NCBI GenBank assembly: GCA_029287695.1
Contig: JARFQQ010000174.1
Coordinates: 1-6,856 of the forward strand
DNA length: 6,856 nt
Direction: 5' to 3'
Source: Gammaproteobacteria bacterium
Lineage (GTDB): Bacteria; Pseudomonadota; Gammaproteobacteria; Chromatiales; Chromatiaceae
The notes under the pieces were generated by a model, which saw only the letters and a program-made list of their open reading frames with translations, did no database searches and had not been told where the DNA came from. Below, piece after piece: positions 6,365 to 6,856 of this stretch. The first letter of the stretch is position 1. Each line of letters starts with the position of its first letter. Both the position numbers and the translations under genes were made by a program.

Positions 6365-6856
6365 TCAAGTACCGCAGAAAGTCACCTCGACCCGCTCGTG
6401 TTCGCCGGGCGGCTCCGAGTAGTGGTCGAGCCCTTCCTGTCGAGTGAATGGCTCTGCAAGCACTTTGCGGAGCTCGTGAAAAACGCTGAAATCGCCTTCA
6501 AAGGCGGCACGGATGGCACGCTCGACCTGGTGATTACGGGGAATCACGACAGGATTGACGCGAGCCATCTGCCCGGCTGCTGTCTGCCGGCCGCCGGGCT
6601 GAGTGTCGATACGCGCCAGCCAGCGTGTCTCGAATTCTCCGAAGCGCGGAGCCCCTTCTTGAGCGATCCGATCTGCAAGCTCTCCAAAGCTCCGGGTGTA
6701 ATCGAGCTGGTGATCCTGCAGGTATTGCAGCCAGGCTGTCACCAGCCCGCTGTCACCCTCCTCGTTGCCAGCCAGGCCCAGTTTTGCACCCATGCGCGCA
6801 AAGTACTCTTCCTCAAATCGTGGCTGGAAGCGTTCCAGTACTCCCTCGTAATCCTC
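6365..6856 (-). CDS. selO: Protein adenylyltransferase SelO/YdiU (5' end cut by window)
   Basis: This is the C-terminal 163 residues of a SelO (YdiU, UPF0061) protein; full-length bacterial members are about 480-550 residues. The frame stays open to the window edge, reading EDYEGVLERF before the ATG at 6793, so that ATG is internal. SelO has a protein-kinase-like fold but transfers AMP from ATP to Ser, Thr or Tyr hydroxyls of target proteins, and E. coli SelO has been linked to oxidative-stress responses. The catalytic core lies outside the window. Visible here are RMGAKLGL (21-28), MARVNPVVIPRNHQVERAI (97-115), which matches the conserved (R)xxNPxxxxRNxxxxxAI region, and the ending VTFCGT. 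The Cys third from the end is at the position of selenocysteine in vertebrate SelO and of Cys in the CSS end of E. coli YdiU. The stop lies 4 bases from the large inverted repeat. Confidence 0.94.
   Translation of the reverse strand, partial: EDYEGVLERFQPRFEEEYFARMGAKLGLAGNEEGDSGLVTAWLQYLQDHQLDYTRSFGELADRIAQEGAPRFGEFETRWLARIDTQPGGRQTAAGQMARVNPVVIPRNHQVERAIRAAFEGDFSVFHELRKVLAEPFTRQEGLDHYSEPPGEHERVEVTFCGT

Noticed and set aside
6365..6793. Treating the minus-strand frame starting at ATG 6793 as a complete small gene.
   Set aside because: The frame continues upstream to the window edge with SelO-like sequence, so the ATG is internal to a truncated selO.

Overview
The window looks like ordinary chromosome from a gammaproteobacterium. 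Its 2-oxoglutarate dehydrogenase E1, YceH and SelO proteins all resemble their Escherichia coli counterparts as I remember them. The coding regions are moderately GC-rich. An Mrp-type Na+/H+ antiporter operon hints at a marine, saline or alkaline lifestyle, but the genus cannot be fixed from this sequence alone.

Layout, left to right. (1) Positions 1-958 hold the 3' end of an Mrp/Mnh antiporter operon on the + strand: mnhE (start cut off by the window edge), mnhF and mnhG, each overlapping the next by a few bases. (2) A 212-bp gap without a gene contains a 14-bp perfect palindrome. (3) yceH (1171-1812, +) encodes a double winged-helix protein. (4) sucA (1909-4749, -) is complete, encodes the thiamine-diphosphate E1 subunit of 2-oxoglutarate dehydrogenase, and converges on yceH. 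(5) A 448-bp divergent intergenic region (4750-5197) carries several inverted repeats, a palindrome inside a possible sucA promoter, and a good isolated -10 box. (6) A DUF900-like alpha/beta hydrolase lies at 5198-6292 (+). (7) A striking 20-bp perfect inverted repeat with a 2-base loop (6319-6360) fills most of the convergent gap. (8) The 3' end of selO/ydiU (6365-6856, -), encoding a pseudokinase-fold protein AMPylase, runs off the right edge.

Only the mnhEFG group is a visible operon; its products are membrane subunits of one antiporter complex. The other four genes appear to be single transcription units in alternating orientation: central metabolism (sucA), a regulator-like protein (yceH), an uncharacterised hydrolase and a stress-linked AMPylase. 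The most notable points are sucA having no sucB (E2) next to it, the unusual inverted repeat before selO, the structured divergent promoter region, and the hydrolase with an enlarged region before its nucleophile elbow. I found no defence system, CRISPR array, tRNA, rRNA or insertion sequence, and nothing that amounts to a clearly new system.
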